A stretch of DNA of 64,000 nt from Mitsuaria chitosanitabida ATCC BAA-476 = NBRC 102408 (GTDB lineage: Bacteria > Pseudomonadota > Gammaproteobacteria > Burkholderiales > Burkholderiaceae_C), in assembly GCF_001598255.1 (NCBI RefSeq), contig NZ_BCYP01000007.1, positions 1-64,000 of the forward strand, in the 5' to 3' direction. Shown here one piece after another: positions 25,192 through 33,613 of this stretch. The translations under genes and the position numbers were made by a program. The notes under the pieces were generated by a model. It saw only the letters and a list, made by a program, of their open reading frames with translations, did no database searches and had not been told where the DNA came from. How positions within the stretch are numbered: position 1 is the first letter of the stretch; every line of letters begins with the position of its first letter.

Positions 25192-27588
25192 ATGACCCGG
25201 CCCCACGATCCCTTCTTCGACGGCGACCAGCGCGCCCGCCGCCCCGGCCTGCGCCTGGCGGCCGAGGACGGCCATCGCGCGCCCGGCATGCCGGAGGAGC
25301 CGCATGATCCGCTGGCCGACCTGGCCCAGCAGCCGGCCATCGACCCGCTGCTGCAGTGCCTGGCCTGGCTGACCCAGCACCACGGCCGCGCCCGCTCGGT
25401 CGACTCGCTGCGCGCCGGCGCCCCGGTGGAGGGGGCCCTCAGTCCCGACCAGGCGATCCGCCTGATGCGCGAGGCCGGCTACAACGCCGGCCTGCTGCGC
25501 AAGGGCATCGAGGAGATCAACCCGCTGCTGCTGCCCGCGGTGCTGCTGCTCAACGGTGGCGACGCCTGCGTGCTGGTGCGCCGCCTGGAGGACGATCCGG
25601 CGGCGGGCGGCGTCCGCTACGAGGTGGTTTTCCCCGGCCCCGAGGCCGCCAGCTGCGTCGCCCCGGCGGCCGAGCTGGATCAGGAATACAGCGGCTTCAT
25701 CCTGGCGGTCACGCCCCAGGAGGTGTCGCAGGCCCGGCCGATCTCCGGCAAGGGCGAGCAGCCGCTGCTGCAACCCGACTCGCACTGGCTGTTCGGCACG
25801 CTGCGCCGCTTCATCCCGTACTACCGCTCGGCCATGCTGGCGGCCCTGCTGAGCAACGTGCTCATGATGGTGTCCGGCCTGGTCACCTCGGTGATCTACG
25901 ACAAGGTCATCCCGCACCAGGCCTTCGTCACGCTGTGGACCCTGGCCGTGGGCGCCGGGCTGGCGCTGGTCTTCGACCTGTTCTCGCGCCAGCTGCGCAG
26001 CCACCTGATCGACCTGGCCGGCCGCAAGACCGACCTGATCGTCGGCGCCAAGCTGTTCCGCCAGACCCTGGGCGTGCGGATGGAACACCGCCCCGCGTCC
26101 GCCGGCTCCTACGCCCACTACCTGGCCCAGGTCGAGGTGGTGCGCGACTTCTTCACCTCGGCCACGATGTCGGTGCTGACGGACCTCCCCTTCGTGCTGC
26201 TGTTCGTGGCGATGACCTTCATCATCGGCGGCCCGCTGGGCTGGGTGCTGGTGCTGGCCATCCCGCTGATGCTGGCGATGAGCTTCGGCATCCAGGGCTA
26301 CCTGCGCCGCGCCATGCGCACCAACATGACCGAGGCCGCCGACCTGCACGGCACCCTGGTCGAGGCGCTCGAGGGCCTGGAGGACCTGAAGACCTCCGGC
26401 GCCGAGGGCCGCTTCCTGCGCCGCTACGAGCAGAGCACCGCCATCGTCGCCGAGTCCGCGCTGCGCGCCCGGACCATGGCCAGCTGGAGCATGAACATCT
26501 CCATGACCATGCAGCAGGCCATCAACCTGATCATGCTGGTCTGGGGCGTCTACTTGATCAGCGAGAGCACGATCAGCGCCGGCGCGCTGATCGGCGCGGT
26601 CATGTTCGCCGGCCGCGCCACGGTGCCGCTGAACAGCCTGGTCAGCCTGGCCACGCGCTACCAGGGCGCCCGCGCCGCGATGCTGTCGCTGAACGCGGTG
26701 ATGAGCGCCCCGCTGGAGCGCGAGTCCAATCGCAACTACGTCCCGCTGAACCAGATCACCGGCCGCATCGGCCTGAACGACGTCGGCTTCAGCTACCCGC
26801 CGCAGGGCGACGCCCAATCCCCGAAAGTGCTGCGCAACGTCACGATGCGCGTGCAGCCGGGCGAGCGGATCGCGATCCTGGGCCGGATCGGCTCGGGCAA
26901 GTCCACCGTGCTGCGCATGCTGGCCGGTCTGTATCAGCCCACCGAGGGCATGGTCGACGTCGACGGCATCGACCTGCGCCAGGTCGACCCGGCGGAGTTC
27001 CGCGGCAAGGTCGGTTTCGTGTCGCAGGAGCCGCGGCTCTTCCACGGCACGCTGCGCGACAACGTGCTGATGGGCCGCCACGTGGATGCCCAGCGCCTGG
27101 TCGAGGTCGCCAAGCTGACGGGCCTGGACCGCGTCGTCGCCGGTCACCCGATGGGCTGGGACCTTCCCGTGGGCGAGATGGGCTCGCTGCTGTCGGGCGG
27201 CCAGCGTCAGCTGGTGGCGCTCGCGCGCAGCCTGGTCGCCAAGCCCCAGATCCTGCTGATGGACGAACCCACCAGCTCCATGGACGCCCAGTCCGAGATC
27301 GCCTTCCTGCGCCAGCTGCGCGACGCCGCCGGCAACTGCACGCTGATCATGGTCACGCACCGTCCGGCGGTCCTGGAACTGGTCTCGCGCATCGTCGTCG
27401 TCGACAGCGGCCGCCTGGTGATGGACGGTCCGCGCGACCAGGTGCTGGCGGCGCTGTCCGGCGCCCGCCCGCCCGGCCAGCAAGCCCAGCCGGGGCAGGC
27501 CGGTCAGCCCGGCCAGCCGGCGGAGCCGGGCGCGCCGGTGCACGTCCACCCGGCCGCCCAGGCCATGAACCGCGCGGCGTCGGTCTGA
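25192..27588 (+). CDS. Type I secretion ABC transporter with degenerate C39-like domain (LapB type)
   Basis: A 798-residue exporter. The N-terminal C39-like domain (about 48-175) starts DPLLQCLAWLTQHHGRARS, typical of LapB-type transporters for large adhesins. It lacks the normal peptidase Cys environment, so it binds rather than cuts its substrate. Transmembrane helices follow (about 205-475). The nucleotide-binding domain has Walker A GRIGSGKST (564-572), signature LSGGQ (667-671), Walker B ILLMDEP (687-693) and the switch His723. The C-terminus is a Gln/Pro/Gly-rich tail with no known role. It energises export through the HlyD and TolC proteins encoded next. Confidence 0.92.
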   Translation: MTRPHDPFFDGDQRARRPGLRLAAEDGHRAPGMPEEPHDPLADLAQQPAIDPLLQCLAWLTQHHGRARSVDSLRAGAPVEGALSPDQAIRLMREAGYNAGLLRKGIEEINPLLLPAVLLLNGGDACVLVRRLEDDPAAGGVRYEVVFPGPEAASCVAPAAELDQEYSGFILAVTPQEVSQARPISGKGEQPLLQPDSHWLFGTLRRFIPYYRSAMLAALLSNVLMMVSGLVTSVIYDKVIPHQAFVTLWTLAVGAGLALVFDLFSRQLRSHLIDLAGRKTDLIVGAKLFRQTLGVRMEHRPASAGSYAHYLAQVEVVRDFFTSATMSVLTDLPFVLLFVAMTFIIGGPLGWVLVLAIPLMLAMSFGIQGYLRRAMRTNMTEAADLHGTLVEALEGLEDLKTSGAEGRFLRRYEQSTAIVAESALRARTMASWSMNISMTMQQAINLIMLVWGVYLISESTISAGALIGAVMFAGRATVPLNSLVSLATRYQGARAAMLSLNAVMSAPLERESNRNYVPLNQITGRIGLNDVGFSYPPQGDAQSPKVLRNVTMRVQPGERIAILGRIGSGKSTVLRMLAGLYQPTEGMVDVDGIDLRQVDPAEFRGKVGFVSQEPRLFHGTLRDNVLMGRHVDAQRLVEVAKLTGLDRVVAGHPMGWDLPVGEMGSLLSGGQRQLVALARSLVAKPQILLMDEPTSSMDAQSEIAFLRQLRDAAGNCTLIMVTHRPAVLELVSRIVVVDSGRLVMDGPRDQVLAALSGARPPGQQAQPGQAGQPGQPAEPGAPVHVHPAAQAMNRAASV

Positions 27589-27621
27589 TCCGGCTCCGCT
27601 GAACCTTTCGTCCCACCCGCC

Positions 27622-28830
27622 ATGTCGCAGACCCGCAGTCTCAGCCGCGAAGAAGGCCTGTTCGTCGGCAGCGTCCAGTCGGCGCTGATCGACGAGCCGC
27701 TGCCGCGCGCCGTCTGGGCGCTGTACCTGATCGGCGCGGTGCTGCTGGTGGGGCTGGTGTGGTCCTCGATCGCCACGGTGGACGAGGTCACCCGCAGCGA
27801 CGCCCGCATCGTGCCCGACGGCAAGGAGCAGGTCATCGCCAGCCTGGAATCCGGCACGCTGGGCAAGCTGCTGGTCCACGAGGGCGAGGAAGTGGAGGCC
27901 GGCCAGCCGCTGGCCGAGCTGGATCCCACCCGCGCCGAGGCCGCCGAGAACGAGAGCCAGGCCAAGCGCCTGGGCCTGATGGCGCAGGTGGCGCGGCTGC
28001 GCGCCGAGGCGTTGGGCGTCCCCCTGAAGTTCCCCGACGAGGTCCGCAAGGTGCAGCGTCTGGTCGACAGCGAGACCGAGGTCTTCGACACCCGCCGCCG
28101 CGTCCTGGACGAGGCCGTCTCCAGCACCAACCGCAGCATCGGCCTGCTGGCCAGCGAGCAGAAGCTGGCGCAGGACATGGCGTCCAAGGGCCTGATGTCC
28201 AACGTCGAGGTGATGCGGGTCACGCGCCAGGTGAACGAGCTGCAGCAGCAGCGCAACGAGCGCATCAGCCGTTTCCGGCAGGACGCCAGCACCGAGCTGT
28301 CCAAGGCCCAGACCGATCTGGCGCAGATGGACGAGCAGCTGGTGGTGCGCCGCGACGCGGTGACGCGCTCGGTGCTGAAGTCGCCGGTCAAGGGCCTGGT
28401 CAAGAACATCAAGATGAACACGGTGGGCGGGGTGATCGCGTCCGGCGCGCCCATCATGGAGATCGTCCCCATCGGCCCGCGCATCCTGATCGAGGCGCGC
28501 ATCAAGCCCAAGGACATCGGCTACATCCAGGTCGGCCAGACCGCGGTGATCAAGCTCAACGGCTACGACTTCAACGTCAACGGCGGGCTGCACGCCAAGG
28601 TCGAGTACGTCAGCCCGGACGCCCTGGGCGAGACCGAGAAGAACAACGAAGGCACCTACTACCGGGTGCAGCTGACGGCGGAGCGCAACACGCTGCGCGC
28701 CAACGGCGACCCGCTGCCGGTCATCCCCGGCATGACGGCGATGGTGGACATCCGGACGGGGGAGCGCTCGGTGCTGAGCTATCTCCTTCGCCCGATGCTC
28801 AAGTCCCGCGAAGCCTTGCGCGAACGCTGA
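27622..28830 (+). CDS. HlyD-family type I secretion membrane fusion protein
   Basis: A 402-residue inner-membrane-anchored adaptor with one N-terminal transmembrane helix (AVWALYLIGAVLLVGLVWSS). It has a lipoyl half GTLGKLLVHEGEEVEAGQPL, a long coiled coil (about 110-250), the second lipoyl half SPVKGLVKNIKMNTVGGVI and the C-terminal RTX-transporter signature near IPGMTAMVDIRTGERSVL. It bridges the ABC transporter and TolC. It starts 33 bases after the transporter gene. Confidence 0.93.
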   Translation: MSQTRSLSREEGLFVGSVQSALIDEPLPRAVWALYLIGAVLLVGLVWSSIATVDEVTRSDARIVPDGKEQVIASLESGTLGKLLVHEGEEVEAGQPLAELDPTRAEAAENESQAKRLGLMAQVARLRAEALGVPLKFPDEVRKVQRLVDSETEVFDTRRRVLDEAVSSTNRSIGLLASEQKLAQDMASKGLMSNVEVMRVTRQVNELQQQRNERISRFRQDASTELSKAQTDLAQMDEQLVVRRDAVTRSVLKSPVKGLVKNIKMNTVGGVIASGAPIMEIVPIGPRILIEARIKPKDIGYIQVGQTAVIKLNGYDFNVNGGLHAKVEYVSPDALGETEKNNEGTYYRVQLTAERNTLRANGDPLPVIPGMTAMVDIRTGERSVLSYLLRPMLKSREALRER

Positions 28831-28925
28831 GAACAAGCCCGTCGCGCGCGGCCTTATCGGGCCTTCGAAAACCCGCCGGAATGGTCCAGTACAGGCATGG
28901 GAAATTGCTTGCAGTACGCGTGACC

Positions 28926-30329
28926 ATGACCGAATCCACTCCGCGCCGGAGCTTGCGGCGCGCCCTGTCTTCCTCGCTCTCCCTCGCCGCGGCCGCCGTG
29001 CTGGCCGGCGTGGCCGCGCCCGCCTGGGCGCAGGACCCGCCGCCCAGCCGCTGCTCGGACGAGCGCAGCCTCCCGCCCGCGCAGCTGTCCGCCAAGGACA
29101 CGGCGCTGCTGGAGATCGGCGATTCCGACCCGCGCGTCCAGCTCCAGGAACTGGTGCAGCGCGCGCTCGCCCGCAGCAAGGCGATCGGCGCGGTGCGCCT
29201 GCTGACGCAGTCGGCCGAGGCCGACCTGGCCGAGGCCAAGGCGCAGCGCCTGCCCACGGTGACGCTGGGCCTGACCGCCGGCCACACCGGCACCATCCTC
29301 CCGGGCGACGGCCCCGGCACCACCACCAGCGGCATGCAGGGCCGCGGCTCGCTCAACGTGAGCGCGCCGCTGTGGGACTCCGGCCGCATCACCAAGCTGA
29401 CCGAGTGGCGCTCCCAGCTGGCCGACGCCGCCCGCTACGGCCAGTCCAGCGCCGAGGAGCAGCTCGCGCTGCAGACCGTGTCGCTGGCCCTGGACCGCGG
29501 CCGCTACCAGCTGCAGGCCCAGGTCTACAGCCAGTACGTGCGCAAGATGGCCTGCCTGGTCGACGCGCTGGAAATCATCACCAAGGCCGACCGCGGCCGC
29601 GCCAGCGAGCTGGTGCAGGCGCAGAAGAGCCTGCAGCAGGCCGACCTGCAGTACGAGCAGACCACCTCCGCGCTGCGCCAGACCGAGGTGCGCCTGAAGC
29701 GCTACGTCGGCGACGAGCTCCCGCGCGGCGCCGCGATGAGCACGGTGCTGGCCCGGCTGCCCGACCTGGACGAGATGATGGCCGACGTCATGGTCTCGCC
29801 CGACGTGGCCCAGGCCGCCGCCACCGCGCAGGCCCAGCGCAGCTATGCCGAGTCGGTCCGCGCCGGCCAGCAGCCCAGCGTCAGCCTGATGGTCAGCGGC
29901 AACACCACCGTCGGCCAGGCCCGCCAGACCGACTGGATCGGCGGCGTGACGGTCAACATCCCCATCGTCCAGCCGGGCGCCGATTCGGCGCTCACCTCGG
30001 CCCGCCGCCGGGCACAGGCCGCCTCGCTGCAGCGCGACGAGACCATCGAGGCCAAGCGCTACCGCGTCCAGGAGATGTACGAGGCGGCGTCCTCGTCGCT
30101 GGACCGCTCGCGCCGCCTGGTCGACATCCTGCGCAGCAGCGAGCGGGTGCGCGGCTTCACGCTGCAGCAGTGGCAGCAGCTGGGCAAGCGCTCGCTGTTC
30201 GACGTGATGGCCGCCGAGGGTGACTACTACTCGATGCGGATCTCCCATGTGAACGCGCTGTACGACGCCCAACAGGTGATCGCCATCATCTGGTCGCAAG
30301 GGCGGGGCGTCTCCACCCCGCTGCGCTGA
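28926..30329 (+). CDS. TolC-family outer-membrane channel of the type I secretion system
   Basis: A 467-residue outer-membrane efflux protein with signal peptide ending AAPAWA|Q. It has two helical-hairpin repeats (SAEADLAEAKAQRLPTVTLG; RSYAESVRAGQQPSVSLMVSG) and long coiled coils. There is no lipobox. The start at 28926 puts the signal peptide at the N-terminus; a Met at 28881 is also in frame. It completes the ABC-HlyD-TolC export machine. The exported protein is not encoded nearby. Confidence 0.88.
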   Translation: MTESTPRRSLRRALSSSLSLAAAAVLAGVAAPAWAQDPPPSRCSDERSLPPAQLSAKDTALLEIGDSDPRVQLQELVQRALARSKAIGAVRLLTQSAEADLAEAKAQRLPTVTLGLTAGHTGTILPGDGPGTTTSGMQGRGSLNVSAPLWDSGRITKLTEWRSQLADAARYGQSSAEEQLALQTVSLALDRGRYQLQAQVYSQYVRKMACLVDALEIITKADRGRASELVQAQKSLQQADLQYEQTTSALRQTEVRLKRYVGDELPRGAAMSTVLARLPDLDEMMADVMVSPDVAQAAATAQAQRSYAESVRAGQQPSVSLMVSGNTTVGQARQTDWIGGVTVNIPIVQPGADSALTSARRRAQAASLQRDETIEAKRYRVQEMYEAASSSLDRSRRLVDILRSSERVRGFTLQQWQQLGKRSLFDVMAAEGDYYSMRISHVNALYDAQQVIAIIWSQGRGVSTPLR

Positions 30330-30514
30330 ACCCGGCCGCCGCCGCCCCCGAACACCCCGCCCGGACCCGCGCCGACTCCCCCTCGAACAGGTGGGAAGGT
30401 GCGGGTTTTCCCTTGGAAAGCGTGGTCTGGCGCACTGTCGAAAAAGCTTACAACGGCCCGTGCGGATGCCACGGATTCCGAAATTGAGCTTTATGAATCA
30501 ATCACTTGCGGTGC

Positions 30515-30529
30515 TGGCACGCTTGCTGC
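30515..30529 (+). promoter_or_regulatory. Sigma-54 (RpoN) promoter upstream of the PEP-CTERM gene
   Basis: TGGCACG (30515-30521), four bases, then CTGC (30526-30529) with GG-to-GC spacing of ten bases. This matches the -24/-12 consensus TGGCACG-N4-TTGC at all but one position. Transcription would start near 30541, about 45 bases before the ATG. A dyad CCGTG...CACGG (30458-30474) lies upstream where an enhancer-binding activator could act. PEP-CTERM genes in relatives are controlled by RpoN with the PrsK/PrsR pair, which is not in this window. Confidence 0.75.
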
Positions 30530-30585
30530 TTATCAAGAGCAGGCGACCGGAGACGCTCGCTTCCCTCAAACAGGAGAGATTGATC

Positions 30586-31443
30586 ATGACGAACAAGTTC
30601 AAGTTGGCCTGGGGTGGCGCGCTGCTGGCGGTTGCTGGTCTGGCACACGCCGATCCCTTCTACCTCGACGCCGGCGTCAACTACGACCCGACCGGCCTGG
30701 GCAAGGTGTGCAGCACCTGCACGTCCATGAAGGACCAGTTCACCATCACCTACGGTTCGCGCACCGTGGTGAGCGACACCGACAGCTCGGGCGGCCTGTC
30801 GGTCGGTGACACGACCAACACCGTGGGCGGCTACGGCTACACCGGCGGCATCGACGTCAACTCGATCACCAGCCTGAAGCCCAAGCAGGTCTTCAACACC
30901 AACAGCGACAACGGCTTCAACAGCGCGTACTACCTGACCTTCTCGTTCGCCAACCTGGCGGGCGTGGTCACCAGCATCACCCCGAGCGGCCTGCCCGTCG
31001 TGGTGTACAGCGGCGGCCTGATCCAGATGTACCTGTACAACGGTTCGTCGACGATCAACTTCATGAACATCAAGATCACGACCGGCTTCATCGACGGCGT
31101 GGGCACGACCCTGAACGGCGAAGCCGACTTCACCGGCATCTCCGATCTGACGTACGCGAACCTGTTCCACTCCGGCACCTATTCGTGCAACGGCAGCTCG
31201 GGCTTCTACGACATCTGGAAGAACTGCAACACGACCGGTGATCTGAAGATCAACTTCGCGTCGCACTTCGACAGCGACCTGAACCACACGACCGTGACGC
31301 CGAACCCCGATGGCTCGACCACCATCACGTCGCAGCACAACGGTCAAGCCAGCTTCGCCATCCCCGAGCCGGCTTCGCTGGCCCTGGTCGGCCTGAGCCT
31401 GGTCGGTCTGGCTGGCATCCGCCGCCGCAAGAACGCCGCCTGA
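30586..31443 (+). CDS. PEP-CTERM sorting-domain protein
   Basis: A 285-residue exported protein. The signal peptide (KLAWGGALLAVAGLAHA) is followed by a Gly/Ser/Thr/Asn-rich body with little charge. The C-terminal sorting signal starts with the Pro-Glu-Pro at 260-262, followed by a hydrophobic helix and the basic end IRRRKNAA. Exosortase XrtA, encoded at 42199, should cut near the PEP motif and deliver the protein to the envelope or exopolysaccharide matrix. Two Cys pairs (VCSTC; CNGSSG...NC) may form disulfides. AGGAG precedes the ATG at 30586, with a sigma-54 promoter upstream and a terminator downstream, so it is a single-gene unit. Confidence 0.92.
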   Translation: MTNKFKLAWGGALLAVAGLAHADPFYLDAGVNYDPTGLGKVCSTCTSMKDQFTITYGSRTVVSDTDSSGGLSVGDTTNTVGGYGYTGGIDVNSITSLKPKQVFNTNSDNGFNSAYYLTFSFANLAGVVTSITPSGLPVVVYSGGLIQMYLYNGSSTINFMNIKITTGFIDGVGTTLNGEADFTGISDLTYANLFHSGTYSCNGSSGFYDIWKNCNTTGDLKINFASHFDSDLNHTTVTPNPDGSTTITSQHNGQASFAIPEPASLALVGLSLVGLAGIRRRKNAA

Positions 31444-31482
31444 TCGGCACGCTCGCAGCCGGTGAACACCGGCTCGAACGAC

Positions 31483-31508
31483 AAAGCCCGCCAATCGGCG
31501 GGCTTTTT
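31483..31508 (+). terminator. Intrinsic terminator after the PEP-CTERM gene
   Basis: A perfect 10-bp stem (AAAGCCCGCC with its complement), an AATC loop and a run of five T. A second inverted repeat with a two-base loop lies just before it at 31458-31475. The T run supports plus-strand termination 40 bases after the stop codon. Confidence 0.85.
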
Positions 31509-31577
31509 CATGGGCGCGTCCTGCGCCGGTGGTCGGGCGGGCGAGGGCGGGGCGCCCGCCCGCCCGCGCGGGTCGCG

Positions 31578-32534
31578 TCAGCGCGGCTTCTTCGGCAGCA
31601 GCAGGTTGCGCACGTACTTGAACATCAGCCGCGACATCGGATGGCGGCCGCCGCCCGGGCGCCAGGTCTTGACCATCTGGTTGCGGAAGGCGTCGAAGTG
31701 CAGGCCGCGCGGCGCGACGCGGGTCTCGCCCCGCTTGAGCATCAGCTTGATGCCGTTGGCGCAAGCCACGCCGGCCGCCAGCTCGATGCCGATGCAGGTC
31801 GACGGGACCTTGCGCTCGAACAGGTTGACCGTGCCGCGGTTGAGCAGGTAATGCCGCTGGATCATCGCGGGCGACACACCGCAGATGAACTTGACGATCT
31901 GCTCGCGGAAGCGCTGGTCGGGGTCTCGCTCGGCCTCGGCGCTCAGACCGCCGTCGAAGTCGAAGTAGTCCTCGAAGCTCATGCCCTCGGGGTCGAAGGC
32001 CAGGAAGGCCGTGCCCATGCCCATGGGCGCGGCGGTCACCGCCGGAATCCCCAGCTCGCGGCAGCGCGCGAAGACCTTGCGCCGCAGTTTCAGCGCGAAG
32101 ATATCCAGGCTGTCCATATAGAGATGGGACCCCTGGAGAAACTCGTCGATATTGTGGTCATGGATGCCGCCGGGCATCAGGTGCAGTTTCACCTCGGGAT
32201 TGATGTCGGCCAGGGTCTCGGCGATCGTGTCGAGTTTGTCGCGGCCCACCGTCGAGGCGAAGGCGCCCGCCTGGCGATTCATGTTGGGCCAGTCGAAGAT
32301 ATCCAGGTCGGAAATCCGGAAGCCGCCCACGCCCAGCCGCGCCATGGTCAGCGCGTGGGAGCCGCCCACCCCGCCCAGCCCCCCGACGGAGATGATGCTG
32401 TTGCGCAGCTGCTCCTGCTCGGCCTCGGTCACCCAGCCGATATTCCGGGAAAAGGCGTCGTGGTAACGGAAGGGCCCCAGATCGGGGGGATTCGCCGGGG
32501 TCGCGGGATTCGCGGCGGTCGCGGGATTCGACAT
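31578..32534 (-). CDS. ThiF/E1-like adenylyltransferase family protein
   Basis: A 318-residue Rossmann-fold protein of the ThiF/MoeB/E1 superfamily. It shows the ATP-binding SVGGLGGVGGSHALTMARLG, then ISDLDIFDWPNMNRQ (the Asp, Asn and Arg that hold ATP) and YMDSLDIFALKLRRKVFARC. There is no clear catalytic-Cys domain or CxxC zinc motif, so it may only adenylate a C-terminus. AGGAGG abuts an ATG at 32540 and lies six bases before the ATG at 32534, which decides the start. It is divergent from the exopolysaccharide cluster; partner and substrate are unknown. Confidence 0.8.
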   Translation of the reverse strand: MSNPATAANPATPANPPDLGPFRYHDAFSRNIGWVTEAEQEQLRNSIISVGGLGGVGGSHALTMARLGVGGFRISDLDIFDWPNMNRQAGAFASTVGRDKLDTIAETLADINPEVKLHLMPGGIHDHNIDEFLQGSHLYMDSLDIFALKLRRKVFARCRELGIPAVTAAPMGMGTAFLAFDPEGMSFEDYFDFDGGLSAEAERDPDQRFREQIVKFICGVSPAMIQRHYLLNRGTVNLFERKVPSTCIGIELAAGVACANGIKLMLKRGETRVAPRGLHFDAFRNQMVKTWRPGGGRHPMSRLMFKYVRNLLLPKKPR

Positions 32535-32796
32535 GGCCATCCTCCTGATCTCTTGTGGGAGGCCGAGTGTATGCGCCGCCCACCCGGGCCCGCCACGTCG
32601 GCGTGCGGCCGGTGACGCCCGAGGGGTTTCCCGCGATGCCGCGAAGCAACTGCGCGGAGCGCGCGGAACTGCTCCAATCGGTGTTTCGCGGATAGCACGG
32701 AATTCCGTCACGTCAGGAACGGACCGCCCTCGGTCCAGGGGGTTCCCCCGGGGGCGCCGCTGAGGTGCAATCCGCTCAGCTTCCAGAGGGGTGGAC

Positions 32797-33435
32797 ATGT
32801 TGAAGAAGACTGGATCGAAGAACGTCCTGGCCAAGTTCGGCGCCGCCGCGCTGGCCGTGGTGTCGCTGGCGCTGGCCGGCTGCTCCACCACCGGCAACCT
32901 GCCGCCCGCGCCCGTCGCGGCCTCGCAGGCGGACTACAGCTATGTCGTCGGTGCCGGCGACAGCCTCAACATCATCGTGTGGCGCAATCCGGAGCTGTCG
33001 CAGACCGTGCCGGTCCGCCCGGACGGCAAGATCGCGGCCCCGCTGATCGACGAGCTGCCCGTGCAGGGCAAGAACTCCGTCGAGATCGCCCGCGACATCG
33101 AGAAGCAGCTCGGCAAGTACGTGCGCGACCCGGTCGTCACCGTGATCGTCACCACCTTCGTCGGCCCGTACAGCGAGCAGATCCGCGTCGTCGGCGAAGC
33201 CGCCAAGCCGCAGTTCCTGCCCTACAAGCAGAAGATGACGCTGCTGGACGTGATGATCGCCGTCGGCGGCCTGACCGACTTCGCGGCCGGCAACTCCGCC
33301 ACCATCCTGCGCACCGCCGAGGGCAACAAGCAGTACTCGGTGCGTCTGAAGGACCTGATCCGCCGCGGCGATGTCTCCGCCAACGTCGAGATGCGCCCGG
33401 GCGACATCCTGATCATTCCGCAGAGCTTCTTCTGA
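32797..33435 (+). CDS. XrtA/PEP-CTERM system polysaccharide export lipoprotein (OPX/Wza-like)
   Basis: A 212-residue outer-membrane lipoprotein with lipobox LAGC (Cys29). The polysaccharide-export domain opens YVVGAGDSLNIIVWRNPELSQ and is followed by a SLBB domain (IRVVGEAAKPQFLPYKQ, LLDVMIAVGGLTDFAAGN). It ends MRPGDILIIPQSFF, as in the TIGR03027 family. It should form the outer-membrane exit of the exopolysaccharide. AGAGGGG five bases before the ATG at 32797 supports that start. It is the first gene of the 13-gene XrtA cluster. Confidence 0.92.
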   Translation: MLKKTGSKNVLAKFGAAALAVVSLALAGCSTTGNLPPAPVAASQADYSYVVGAGDSLNIIVWRNPELSQTVPVRPDGKIAAPLIDELPVQGKNSVEIARDIEKQLGKYVRDPVVTVIVTTFVGPYSEQIRVVGEAAKPQFLPYKQKMTLLDVMIAVGGLTDFAAGNSATILRTAEGNKQYSVRLKDLIRRGDVSANVEMRPGDILIIPQSFF

Positions 33436-33460
33436 TCGCCTGATCGCCTGACTCCCGAGC

Positions 33461-33495
33461 GCGCGCGGCCCCGGACCGACGTCCGTCCCGCGCGC
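33461..33495 (+). promoter_or_regulatory. Nested intercistronic hairpin between export and chain-length genes
   Basis: An 8-bp GC-only stem (33461-33468 with 33488-33495) encloses a second 4-bp stem GGAC-cgac-GTCC. It begins 25 bases after the stop of the export gene, in a 178-base gap within an otherwise tightly packed cluster, and has no T tract. It may protect the upstream mRNA or modulate read-through. Confidence 0.4.
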
Positions 33496-33613
33496 GGCGA
33501 CCCCGGTCCCGGGATGGCCGACACCGGCCGCCCGCGGGCCTGAACCCGCAGTACCGGCCCGCCTCGCGCGGGCCTTCCCGGCACCGATGCCGGCGCAACA
33601 GAGATCGCCCCGC

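Noticed and set aside
25051-28836. 1261-residue antisense frame over the ABC and HlyD genes
   Set aside because: Mirror image of two well-recognised genes; no family features.
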